64,000 nt of DNA, taken from NCBI RefSeq assembly GCF_007786445.1, contig NZ_VNJI01000033.1:21071-85070 (forward strand). The letters are read 5' to 3'. Below the pieces are notes generated by a model, which saw only the letters and a list, made by a program, of their open reading frames with translations, was not told the origin of the DNA and ran no database searches. Both the position numbers and the translations under genes were made by a program. The stretch comes from Paenibacillus cremeus. GTDB lineage: Bacteria > Bacillota > Bacilli > Paenibacillales > NBRC-103111. This document shows, one piece after another, positions 34,001 through 42,140 of the stretch (its first letter is position 1; each line of letters starts with the position of its first letter).

Positions 34001-35686
34001 ATGTCCAAAGCAAAAATGAGAAGCGACATGATTAAAAAAGGCTTCGACCGTGCTCCGCACCGCAGCTTGCTGCGTGCCGCCGGCGTAAAAGAGGAAGATT
34101 TCGACAAGCCGTTTATTGCGGTTTGTAACTCCTACATCGATATCGTTCCAGGTCACGTGCACCTGCAGGAATTCGGTAAGCTGGTCAAAGAAGCGATCCG
34201 CGAAGCGGGCGGCGTGCCTTTCGAATTTAACACCATCGGCGTGGATGACGGGATTGCCATGGGCCACATCGGTATGCGCTACTCCCTGCCGAGCCGTGAG
34301 ATCATTGCTGACTCCCTCGAGACCGTCGTTTCGGCGCACTGGTTCGACGGGATGGTTTGTATCCCGAACTGCGACAAAATTACGCCGGGCATGATGATGG
34401 GCGCGCTGCGCGTCAACATTCCGACCGTATTCGTCAGCGGCGGTCCGATGAAAGCCGGCAAAACCAGCGACGGACGTTCGATCTCCTTGTCCTCCGTATT
34501 CGAAGGCGTAGGCGCCTACCAAGCGGGCAAGATCGACGAGAAGGGTCTTCAAGAGCTCGAGCAGTACGGCTGCCCGACATGCGGTTCCTGTTCCGGTATG
34601 TTTACGGCTAACTCGATGAACTGCTTGGCTGAAGGTCTCGGTCTTGCATTGCCAGGCAACGGCACGATTCTTGCAGTTGCGCCTGAGCGCAGAGATTTTG
34701 TGAAAAAATCCGCGAAGCAGCTGATGGAGCTGATTCAAAAAGATATTAAGCCGCGCGATATCGTCACCATCGAAGCGATCGACAATGCCTTCGCACTCGA
34801 TATGGCAATGGGCGGTTCGACCAACACAGTACTGCACACACTGGCATTGGCGCATGAAGCTGGCATCGATTACCCGATCGAACGCATCAACGAAGTAGCG
34901 AAGCGCGTTCCGCACTTGGCGAAGATCGCTCCGGCGTCCGACTACCACATCGAGGACGTTCATAATGCGGGCGGCGTGAGCGCGATCATCAACGAGCTGC
35001 TCAAGAAGCCGGGCGCGCTGCATGGCGACCGCATCACAGTTACGGCTAAGACGCTTGCTGAGAACGTGGCTGGCTGCGATATTCTGGATAAGGATGTCAT
35101 TCGTACGCTGGAAAATCCGCACTCCGAGCAAGGCGGACTGGCTGTATTGTTCGGTAACCTCGCTCCGGGCGGCTCGATTATCAAAGTCGGCGCTGTAGAC
35201 AAGTCCGTAGGAGGCTACCACAAAGGGCCTGCAATCTGCTTCGACTCCCAAGAAGATGCGCTCTCCGGCATCGCGAACGGCAAAGTCAAGGAAGGCCACG
35301 TCGTGGTCATCCGTTACGAAGGACCGAAGGGCGGACCGGGTATGCCTGAGATGCTCGCACCGACGTCGCAAATCGTAGGTATGGGTCTGGGTGCGAAGGT
35401 CGGTCTGATCACAGACGGTCGTTTCTCCGGAGCATCACGCGGGATCAGCATCGGTCACATTTCGCCGGAAGCGGCGGAAGGCGGTCCGATCGCATTCGTT
35501 GAGGACGGCGACATCATCGAGCTCGACTTGACCAACCGCACGATTCAGCTGCTCGTCAGCGATGAAGAGTTTGCGAAGCGTCAAGCGAACTGGAAGGGCT
35601 TTGAGCCGAAGGTGAAAACCGGCTACCTGGCTCGCTACTCCAAGCTCGTGACCTCGGCCAGTACCGGCGGCGTCATGAAAATCTAA
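34001..35686 (+). CDS. ilvD: Dihydroxy-acid dehydratase
   Basis: A 561-residue IlvD of normal length. [60 protein letters not shown] (first cluster Cys), [18 protein letters not shown] (further cluster Cys), [31 protein letters not shown] and [21 protein letters not shown] are all present. It makes the 2-keto acid precursors of valine, leucine and isoleucine using an Fe-S cluster. It is monocistronic, not in an ilv operon here. A long antisense open frame over it is a codon-bias artefact. Confidence 0.98.
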   Translation: MSKAKMRSDMIKKGFDRAPHRSLLRAAGVKEEDFDKPFIAVCNSYIDIVPGHVHLQEFGKLVKEAIREAGGVPFEFNTIGVDDGIAMGHIGMRYSLPSREIIADSLETVVSAHWFDGMVCIPNCDKITPGMMMGALRVNIPTVFVSGGPMKAGKTSDGRSISLSSVFEGVGAYQAGKIDEKGLQELEQYGCPTCGSCSGMFTANSMNCLAEGLGLALPGNGTILAVAPERRDFVKKSAKQLMELIQKDIKPRDIVTIEAIDNAFALDMAMGGSTNTVLHTLALAHEAGIDYPIERINEVAKRVPHLAKIAPASDYHIEDVHNAGGVSAIINELLKKPGALHGDRITVTAKTLAENVAGCDILDKDVIRTLENPHSEQGGLAVLFGNLAPGGSIIKVGAVDKSVGGYHKGPAICFDSQEDALSGIANGKVKEGHVVVIRYEGPKGGPGMPEMLAPTSQIVGMGLGAKVGLITDGRFSGASRGISIGHISPEAAEGGPIAFVEDGDIIELDLTNRTIQLLVSDEEFAKRQANWKGFEPKVKTGYLARYSKLVTSASTGGVMKI

Positions 35687-35704
35687 TTTTTGCACTAAAC
35701 CAGG

Positions 35705-35754
35705 CCTCTGGGGACGATCGTTCGAGTATAGGACGATAGACCCAGAGGTTTTTT
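35705..35754 (+). terminator. Rho-independent terminator after ilvD
   Basis: CCTCTGGG (35705-35712) pairs with CCCAGAGG (35741-35748), followed by TTTTTT. Confidence 0.88.
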
Positions 35755-35852
35755 GTTTTTCTACAAGGTTCTACATTTTTTTACTTAACGCCGATGCCGG
35801 TATCTGTTAAACTTAGTAAAAACAATCATATATTTATTAAGGATCATAGACT

Positions 35853-37961
35853 ATGCGAATATCAAGCATACGGCTAATCATTTTGTCCTTATGCCTCTTC
35901 CTTTTGGCGCCTGCCTCTGTGCTGGCGCGGTCCGATCAGCCGGAGGCGGTGCAGGGGGTGCTGGACCTGAGCCGCTGGAGCCTGGCGGAGCAAGGAGATG
36001 TAGAGCTCGGCGGGGAATGGCAGTTTTTTTGGCAGCAATTCCTTGAGCCGGGACCTGGACAAGCTCTCACTGCCTCATCCGGTTCCATCGTGAAGGTGCC
36101 TCATGTATGGGGGACGCACCCGGAGACGGATCCGGCCACAGAGCACTATGGCTATGGCACCTATCGTCTTCGAGTTCGATTCGCTCCCGAGGAAGCGGGA
36201 ACGCTCAAGGCCCTGTACATTCCAGCGGTGGCCTCCGCCTACACGCTCTGGATCAACGGGAAGCAGGTGGAGCACAACGGCCGAATCGGTACCTCGAAGG
36301 AAACTATGGCACCCAAAAACTATGCCAAAGTCGTTCATTTCACCAGTGTGAGCGGAGACAATGAAATTGTGCTGCAGGTGTCCAACTACGTTCAGCGGAA
36401 GGGCGGACTGTGGACCATGCCGATCTTGGGCGATGATGCCCACATTGCATTGAAGCGAGAGACGAACCTCACCAGCCAGCTGTTCATTACGCTCGTGCTG
36501 CTCACGCTCGGCTGCTATCATTTGGCGCTGCATTTCATGCGCAAACGAGACCATCTAAGCCTTTTGCTAGGCACCTTTTGCACCCTGTTCGCGCTGCGCA
36601 GTATTTTGCTTGGAGACACGCTGCTCGTCCGATTTTTCCCTGGCCTCTCTTGGGAATGGGCGGTGAAGCTGGAATATTTATCGCCGGATATCGCCGTCCC
36701 GTTATTTGCCTTATTCGTTCATCTGTTATACCCGCAGGAGTTTAACCGGAAACTAGTGAACGGCATTATGGCCGTCGGCTCTATGTTTTGTTTGCTCATT
36801 CTGTTCACCCCGGCTTCCGTGTACACCTGGACGATGAACACGTATCAGCTGTTTACGCTGCTGACGTTCGGCATCTTGTTCTATGTGTTCATTCTCGCCG
36901 CCATCCGGAAACGGGAAGGGGCGGTAATCAACGGCGCAGCCTGCGTCATTCTGCTCGCGGCCGGCATCAATGACATGCTGTACTACAATCAGCTGATCGA
37001 ATCTATCGATTTTGCCCCTTATGGCGTACTGGTGTTCTTCTTTGCTCAAACCTTGATCGTCGCACGCAGATTCGCCAAAGCGTACGATCACGTGGTGGAG
37101 CTCTCCGGAGAGCTGCGCGATGTGAATCTAGTGCTCGAGAAGAAAATTCGCGAGCGGACGGCGGAGCTGGAGGCGAGCAATGCGCAGCTGCGGGAAGCGA
37201 ACGACCATTTGTACCAAACGGAGCAGTCGCGCCAAAAGCTGATTTCGAACATCTCTCATGAGCTGGGGACGCCGATGACGACGGTGCAGGGGTATGTGAA
37301 GGCGTGGCTGGACGGCAAGATGCCGCGGCCCGAGCGGCCCTATATTCAAATGATCTATGACAAAGTGCTGATGGTAAACCGGCTGGTGCAGGATTTGTTC
37401 GAGACGTCCAAGATGGAGTCCGGGGAGATCAACATCGCCTTGATCGAAATGCCGGCGGAGGATTTGTTCGAATCGTATTTTCGCGGGTTTCAATATGAGG
37501 TGGAGGAGGCCGGCATCCGCTTTGAGATGGAGGCCGCCGGACTATCCTCGGACAATGACCGGTTCGCCATTCTGTCCATTGACCCGATTCGCATTCAGCA
37601 GGTGGTAGGCAATCTGGTATTTAATGCCGTGAAGTTCACACCGGCGGGAGGGACCATCCGGATCGCTGCCGCGCTAACGGAGGGCGAGCATGACGCAGCC
37701 GGTTGGCTGGCCGTTTCGGTATCCGATACGGGAGCGGGAATTGCCAAGGATGCGCAGCCTCACTTGTTCGATCGCTTTTATAAAGTGAAGGGGGCGGAGC
37801 CTCTCAGAGGAAAGCGCCAGGGCTCGGGACTGGGCCTAGCCATAGCCAAGGAAATTGTTGGGCTGCATGGCGGCACCATTAGAGTGGAGAGCGAGCCTGG
37901 GCAAGGAAGCACGTTTACCTTTGAGCTGCCTGTTCAACTACTTTCTGTGGAGGTTATGTAA
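35853..37961 (+). CDS. 7TMR-DISM sensor histidine kinase
   Basis: A 702-residue membrane kinase. A signal peptide (about 1-25) precedes an extracellular jelly-roll of the DISM type (LDLSRWSLAEQGDVELGGEWQFFW, about 35-200). Seven membrane helices follow (about 205-410), then a coiled coil (LEKKIRERTAELEASNAQLREAN), the DHp domain ISNISHELGTPMTTVQGYV with phosphorylatable His 469, and the HATPase with NLVFNAVKFTP, SDTGAGI, FDRFYKV and GSGLGLAIAKE. The DISM domain suggests a carbohydrate-like or other small ligand. Its gene is followed one base later by a response regulator and then the Sia-like group, so it is the likely input of that system. Confidence 0.93.
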   Translation: MRISSIRLIILSLCLFLLAPASVLARSDQPEAVQGVLDLSRWSLAEQGDVELGGEWQFFWQQFLEPGPGQALTASSGSIVKVPHVWGTHPETDPATEHYGYGTYRLRVRFAPEEAGTLKALYIPAVASAYTLWINGKQVEHNGRIGTSKETMAPKNYAKVVHFTSVSGDNEIVLQVSNYVQRKGGLWTMPILGDDAHIALKRETNLTSQLFITLVLLTLGCYHLALHFMRKRDHLSLLLGTFCTLFALRSILLGDTLLVRFFPGLSWEWAVKLEYLSPDIAVPLFALFVHLLYPQEFNRKLVNGIMAVGSMFCLLILFTPASVYTWTMNTYQLFTLLTFGILFYVFILAAIRKREGAVINGAACVILLAAGINDMLYYNQLIESIDFAPYGVLVFFFAQTLIVARRFAKAYDHVVELSGELRDVNLVLEKKIRERTAELEASNAQLREANDHLYQTEQSRQKLISNISHELGTPMTTVQGYVKAWLDGKMPRPERPYIQMIYDKVLMVNRLVQDLFETSKMESGEINIALIEMPAEDLFESYFRGFQYEVEEAGIRFEMEAAGLSSDNDRFAILSIDPIRIQQVVGNLVFNAVKFTPAGGTIRIAAALTEGEHDAAGWLAVSVSDTGAGIAKDAQPHLFDRFYKVKGAEPLRGKRQGSGLGLAIAKEIVGLHGGTIRVESEPGQGSTFTFELPVQLLSVEVM

Positions 37962-37962
37962 C

Positions 37963-38682
37963 ATGTCGGGCGATCGGATTTTGCTCGTCGAGGATGATAA
38001 AGAGATACGCGATTTAATACGACTCTATTTAACGTCAAGTGACTACCAAGTCATTACCGCAGAGAACGGCCTGGAGGGGCTGAAGCAGTTTGAGCTGCAT
38101 AATCCCGATCTGGTGCTGCTCGATATCTTTTTGCCGGAAATGGACGGGTTTGAAGTATGCCAGCAAATTCGCAGCGTATCCAACGTACCGATCGTATTTA
38201 TTAGCTGCCGGAAGGATTCCGACGACATTGTGCAAGGACTTGCGCTTGGGGGAGACGACTATATCACCAAGCCCTTTGATCCGGTGGTCGTGGTAGCGCG
38301 TGTACGGGCCAATCTGCGGCGGGCGCCGATCTTTCGGCGATCGCAGTATGAAGCGGGCGGTACAAAGCCGGAGCGGAGCGTGGTGAAATACGGCAGTCTG
38401 GAGATTGATTTTATCCATTATCAGGTCCGCCTGAACGGGTCCATCGTACTGATGTCGGCGAAGGAAATGCAGCTGCTGATGCATCTGGTGAGGTACCCGG
38501 ATCAAGTGTTTACGGCCGAAGAAATTTATACCCGGGTATGGGGCGAGGACAGCAACTCGGATACGCGCACCGTACTTGTTCATATTAGCAGCATCCGCAA
38601 AAAAATCGAAAGCAACCCGGCGATCCCGCAATATATTCAGAATATTCGCGGCATCGGATATAAGTTCAACAGCAGCTATTAA
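37963..38682 (+). CDS. OmpR/PhoB-family response regulator
   Basis: A 239-residue regulator. The receiver domain (about 1-125) has DDKE acidic residues, phospho-acceptor Asp 54 (VLLDIFLPEMDG) and KP at the end of strand 5 (ITKPFD). The winged-helix domain (about 140-237) has LMSAKEMQLLMHLVRYPDQVFTAEEIYTRVWG and TRTVLVHISSIRKKIE. ATG 37963 follows GGAGG inside the kinase gene, which ends one base earlier. It is the cognate partner of the 7TMR-DISM kinase. A tandem repeat at 42047-42064 upstream of the glycan genes is a plausible binding site. Confidence 0.93.
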   Translation: MSGDRILLVEDDKEIRDLIRLYLTSSDYQVITAENGLEGLKQFELHNPDLVLLDIFLPEMDGFEVCQQIRSVSNVPIVFISCRKDSDDIVQGLALGGDDYITKPFDPVVVVARVRANLRRAPIFRRSQYEAGGTKPERSVVKYGSLEIDFIHYQVRLNGSIVLMSAKEMQLLMHLVRYPDQVFTAEEIYTRVWGEDSNSDTRTVLVHISSIRKKIESNPAIPQYIQNIRGIGYKFNSSY

Positions 38683-38710
38683 CGTCACGCTAATGAGAGA
38701 GGTGAGTCTA

Positions 38711-39259
38711 ATGATTGATAATTCACTCCTGCAACTGCAGCATTTTATGCAAACCAATGGCTACCTGATCAGCTTCTCCGGCAAGCTGACCCAGTCCATC
38801 ATCGAGGAATTGGGGGAAGCGGTCAAAAAGTACTTGGAAGCGGAAGAGCGGCGCCAAACCGACATTTTCAACATTTTCTCCATCTTTATCGAGCAAACGC
38901 AGAACATGAAAAACTATGGCTTGAGCAAAAAAGACACCGACAGCTACGAGGCGGTGGCGCAGTCCAGCATTGTAACGATTGGGCGCACCTCCACAGGCAA
39001 CTACGTTTGCTCGGGCAACTTGATCGATCGGCAAGATATTCCGGCCTTGACTGGCATTTTAGAAGGCTTGGCGGGGCTGAATTCGGATGAGCTGAAACGG
39101 CTGTATAAGGAAAAGCGCAAGCTCGAGCTTCCGGAAGGCAGCCTGGGCGCGGGGTTGGGTCTGATCGAGATGGCCCGAAAAACGAAACGCCCGCTCGAAT
39201 TCTCGTTCACACCGATCGACGAGCGGTTTTCCTTCTTCTCACTAAAAGCTGAAGTGTAG
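38711..39259 (+). CDS. SiaB-like protein kinase
   Basis: A 182-residue protein of the SiaB/DUF6272 family. FMQTNGYLISFSGKLTQSIIEELGEAVKKYLEAEE opens the domain, IFSIFIEQTQNMKNYG and YVCSGNLID lie in the middle, and GSLGAGLGLIEMARKTKRPLEFSF resembles the G2 glycine box of GHKL ATPases. In Pseudomonas SiaB phosphorylates SiaC, and SiaA reverses this. The ATG follows GAGGTGA. Its place next to SiaC- and SiaA-like genes makes the call firm. No SiaD-type GGDEF gene is present in the window. Confidence 0.85.
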   Translation: MIDNSLLQLQHFMQTNGYLISFSGKLTQSIIEELGEAVKKYLEAEERRQTDIFNIFSIFIEQTQNMKNYGLSKKDTDSYEAVAQSSIVTIGRTSTGNYVCSGNLIDRQDIPALTGILEGLAGLNSDELKRLYKEKRKLELPEGSLGAGLGLIEMARKTKRPLEFSFTPIDERFSFFSLKAEV

Positions 39260-39268
39260 GTGATAGTT

Positions 39269-39661
39269 ATGAATTCCATTCGCTTGGAAGGAACCAAGAG
39301 CACCCCGCAGGTCATCTTTGATGCTGAGCTGCGCGTTCTGGAGCTTAGCGGGCAGTCATACCCGGAAAATTCGTTTGCGTTCTACGATCCGCTGCTGCAA
39401 TGGGCGGAGCAGTTTCTGGCGCAAGCCGGAAAACAAGAGATCGCAGTGAAGCTGGATTTGCGCTATATGAACACGAGCAGCTCGCGCTGCATTTTAATGC
39501 TGCTGGAGAAGCTGAACCAGGCGTACTTGAACGGTGCCGGCGTGGAGGTTCATTGGCACTGCTTTGCCGAGAATGAGAGCGAAGCGGAATGTGCCGAAGA
39601 GTTTCAAGAGGATTTGGAGATGCCATTCCACATTGTAATGAAAGAGGAATCGGATCTATGA
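39269..39661 (+). CDS. SiaC-like (DUF1987) phosphoprotein
   Basis: A 130-residue SiaC/DUF1987 protein. STPQVIFDAELRVLELSGQSYPENSFAFYDPLLQWAEQFL is the family N-terminus. LDLRYMNTSSSRCILMLLEKLNQAYLNG carries the conserved NTSS stretch that includes the phosphorylated Thr of Pseudomonas SiaC; here the candidate is Thr 69. In the known system, unphosphorylated SiaC binds and activates a diguanylate cyclase. Here the target must be different or encoded elsewhere. ATG 39269 has AGGTGA five bases upstream. The next gene overlaps by four bases. Confidence 0.87.
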   Translation: MNSIRLEGTKSTPQVIFDAELRVLELSGQSYPENSFAFYDPLLQWAEQFLAQAGKQEIAVKLDLRYMNTSSSRCILMLLEKLNQAYLNGAGVEVHWHCFAENESEAECAEEFQEDLEMPFHIVMKEESDL

Positions 39662-40176
39662 CGACGGGGGGACGCGACCGAAAGACCGGGTTTGAAGGTG
39701 AAATGCAGGTGCTGGAAGCGGCGCGTCAAGTGGCGGCGAGATCTGCCTATAAGGACAATGAGCTCCTCCCGCACTACGAGGAGCTGCTGTCCGAGTTCGA
39801 GCGACTGCTGCGCACGACGTCCAAAATTTATCGGATCAGCGACCTGCAAGGTGATCGGGTAAAAAAGCAGGAGGATGAGCTCAAGCGAGTGTACGACCAA
39901 CTGAAGCAGATGGAGTCGTCGCGACGCGGGCTCGTCCGCGATATTTCTCATGAGCTGAACACGCCGATGACGTCGATTCAAGGCTATGTGAAGGCGATGC
40001 TGGACGGCGTCATTGTTCCCGATCGGGCATATCTGGCCACCATCTATCAGAAGCTGCTCTTGATTAACGGGCTGGTGGATACGCTATTTGAAATGTCCAA
40101 GCTGGAATCCGAGCTGCCGGCGGCAGATTCGAAGCCAGGGCTCACAGGTGCGGACAAACGGAAGGGACTGGAGTGA
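39658..40176 (+). CDS. Stand-alone histidine-kinase dimerisation (DHp) protein without ATPase domain
   Basis: A 172-residue protein. A coiled-coil region (about 30-90) leads into RRGLVRDISHELNTPMTSIQGYVKAMLDG, a complete H-box with His 98, and then the second DHp helix LLLINGLVDTLFEMSKLES. It ends after a short polar tail with no HATPase domain. The DHp closely resembles that of the 7TMR-DISM kinase (H-[G/N]-TPMT, QGYVKA, LDG). It is not obviously truncated by damage: it has a clean overlap start with the SiaC-like gene and a SiaA-like gene begins one base after it. It may be a phosphotransfer partner or a heterodimer inhibitor; this is inference. Confidence 0.8.
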   Translation: MTTGGRDRKTGFEGEMQVLEAARQVAARSAYKDNELLPHYEELLSEFERLLRTTSKIYRISDLQGDRVKKQEDELKRVYDQLKQMESSRRGLVRDISHELNTPMTSIQGYVKAMLDGVIVPDRAYLATIYQKLLLINGLVDTLFEMSKLESELPAADSKPGLTGADKRKGLE

Positions 40177-40177
40177 G

Positions 40178-41992
40178 ATGAAGGATCGCAGTCTTGCAAA
40201 AGTGATGCTGCTGGCCAGCTGCCTGATTCTGCTCTCCATTCTGATTGCGGGTTCCGTCGTTTATGTGATTACGGAGAAGCAGGTCGTTAAGAAGCTGAAG
40301 ACCAAAGATTTACTGTATATCGGGGAGTCGATTTCCTCTAAAATTGAAGGACGAATAGGAAGAGCCCGTGAGTCCTCCTTGCTGCTGGCGAAGGACCCGG
40401 AGCTGGTCGATTGGCTCAAAGGCGGCGAGAAGGACGCCCAAGCAGGCAATCATATGCTGACCAAATTAAAAGAGCTCGCGGGCGACTATGACTACAATAA
40501 CTCGTTTATTGTCAGCGCTGTCAGCGGCAATTATTGGTCGGAGGCCGGCAAGGTCATTGACGTGGTCTCGAAAAGCGATCCGAGTGACGAATGGTTTTTC
40601 CGCACGCTGGCGTCCAAGAAGCCCGTTTCCGTTGTGCTAGATTATAATGATGCGCGCCAGGACACCTTCGTGTTCGTTAATGTGCTCATTGGAGACCCGG
40701 ACAAGCCGCTCGGCGTGGCGGGGATCGGGCTTAGCTTGAAGGAGCTGGCCAGCGATTTCAAGACTTATAAATATTCGGAGAGCAGCAGGCTCTGGCTGAC
40801 GGACGATGCCGGTAAAATCTACATGGCCGATAACTTGGACCAGTATGGGAAGCAGCTGCAGAGCTTTATTCCGCAGTCGGAAGCGGAGAAGCTGTTCGGC
40901 CAGCGGAAGACGCCGGCCGGCACGCCGGATACGCTCGAATATAAAGATGCGTCGGGGCGGCTGCTGGATCTGGTTGTCTATCCGGTGCCGTCGACCGATT
41001 GGCGACTGATCTTCAGCATCCCGCGAAGCGAGACGGCGTCGTTCCTGGACACGATCAAGCTGCATACGCTGCTGGCGGTCATCATTTGTATCTTAGCGAT
41101 GATTTTCTTCTTTTTCTTCATCACCCGATATCTCGCCAATCCGTATCAGCGGGCGCTGGAGCTAAACAAGGAGCTGGAGCTTCGCGTACAGGAGCGCACC
41201 AAGGAGTTAGTTGAGCAGACGCAGAAGCTGACGGACAGCATCGAATATGCGAAGCGGATTCAGCAGGCGATCCTGCCTACACGCGAGAAGCTGAAGGAGC
41301 CGTTTGAAGACTTCTTCCTCTATTGGCGTCCTCGGGACGTCGTAGGCGGCGATTTTTATTGGACCAAGCAGGTGGACGATGGCTATTTGCTGGCCGTGGG
41401 CGATTGTACGGGGCACGGGGTGCCTGGCGCGCTGATGACGATGGTCGCTGTCTCCTCACTCAATCGGATTGTCGAGACGGGGATTGCGACGAATCCCGCC
41501 GAGATTTTAAAGGAGCTGAACAAGCTGGTCAAGAGTACGCTGCAGCAGGAGCACGGAACGTCCCTCAGTGACGACGGGCTGGACATCGGCTTGTGTCACA
41601 TTACACGGGAACAGCTGAGCTATGCCGGAGCCAAAACCGCGCTGTACATTAAAAACGGGGAGGCCTGCCGGACGATCCGTGGTGACCGCAAAAGCATCGG
41701 CTCCCGCAAAATGCACGCCTCCTTCCAGTTCACAACGACGGTGGCGAGCCTGGCGCCGGACGATATTTGCTATATGACGACCGACGGCTTCCTGGAGCAG
41801 AACGGCGGGGCGAAAAACTTCGGCTTCGGCCGTCAGCGCTTTGAGCAGCTGATCGAGTCGGCGTACCCTAAGCCGCTTGCCGAGCAGGAGCTGGACTTTC
41901 ATGATCGTCTGGAGCGGTATATGGGGACGGAATCGCAGAGGGATGACATTACGCTTCTAGCCTTTAAACCGAAGGGCCAGCTGCCGGTCTGA
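40178..41992 (+). CDS. SiaA-like membrane PP2C phosphatase with Cache sensor
   Basis: A 604-residue protein. Membrane helix 1 (about 9-30), a large extracellular Cache-type sensor (about 40-290) and membrane helix 2 (about 297-320) come first. A coiled coil (ALELNKELELRVQERTKELVEQTQKL) replaces a clear HAMP. The SpoIIE/PP2C phosphatase follows (about 365-600) with RDVVGGDFYW, VGDCTGHGVPGALMTM, DDICYMTTDGFLEQNG and QRDDITLLAF, which supply the metal-binding aspartates. SiaA in Pseudomonas dephosphorylates SiaC in response to surface or solute cues. It closes the signalling half of the locus, 149 bases before the PelF-like gene. Confidence 0.9.
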   Translation: MKDRSLAKVMLLASCLILLSILIAGSVVYVITEKQVVKKLKTKDLLYIGESISSKIEGRIGRARESSLLLAKDPELVDWLKGGEKDAQAGNHMLTKLKELAGDYDYNNSFIVSAVSGNYWSEAGKVIDVVSKSDPSDEWFFRTLASKKPVSVVLDYNDARQDTFVFVNVLIGDPDKPLGVAGIGLSLKELASDFKTYKYSESSRLWLTDDAGKIYMADNLDQYGKQLQSFIPQSEAEKLFGQRKTPAGTPDTLEYKDASGRLLDLVVYPVPSTDWRLIFSIPRSETASFLDTIKLHTLLAVIICILAMIFFFFFITRYLANPYQRALELNKELELRVQERTKELVEQTQKLTDSIEYAKRIQQAILPTREKLKEPFEDFFLYWRPRDVVGGDFYWTKQVDDGYLLAVGDCTGHGVPGALMTMVAVSSLNRIVETGIATNPAEILKELNKLVKSTLQQEHGTSLSDDGLDIGLCHITREQLSYAGAKTALYIKNGEACRTIRGDRKSIGSRKMHASFQFTTTVASLAPDDICYMTTDGFLEQNGGAKNFGFGRQRFEQLIESAYPKPLAEQELDFHDRLERYMGTESQRDDITLLAFKPKGQLPV

Positions 41993-42092
41993 AAATATTT
42001 CGATATTTTGAAGAGAATGGGAACTTCTTTAATTTTCTTAATATAGACTTTATAAAACTTTATAGTGCTGACGACCTACGGAATGATAAAAT
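41992..42092 (+). promoter_or_regulatory. AT-rich control region ahead of the glycan genes
   Basis: AAAATAT-TTCG-ATATTTT (41992-42009) is a perfect stem with a stable TTCG loop right at the SiaA-like stop. ACTTTATA occurs twice, at 42047-42054 and 42057-42064, a 10-bp period typical of OmpR-family binding sites. GATAAAATAT near 42085-42094 could be a -10 region. The stretch is far more AT-rich than the flanking genes. I read it as a weak terminator/attenuator plus a regulated promoter for the PelF-like gene. Confidence 0.45.
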
Positions 42093-42140
42093 ATTTGTAG
42101 AATTATATCGCCTAATAAGGCTTAGAAGCAGGTGATGGCA

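Noticed and set aside
33656..35371. 571-codon open frame on the - strand
   Set aside because: It lies antisense to ilvD, whose every motif is intact, and overlaps the real DUF3055-like gene in another frame. It is an effect of codon bias; the translation has no recognisable domain.
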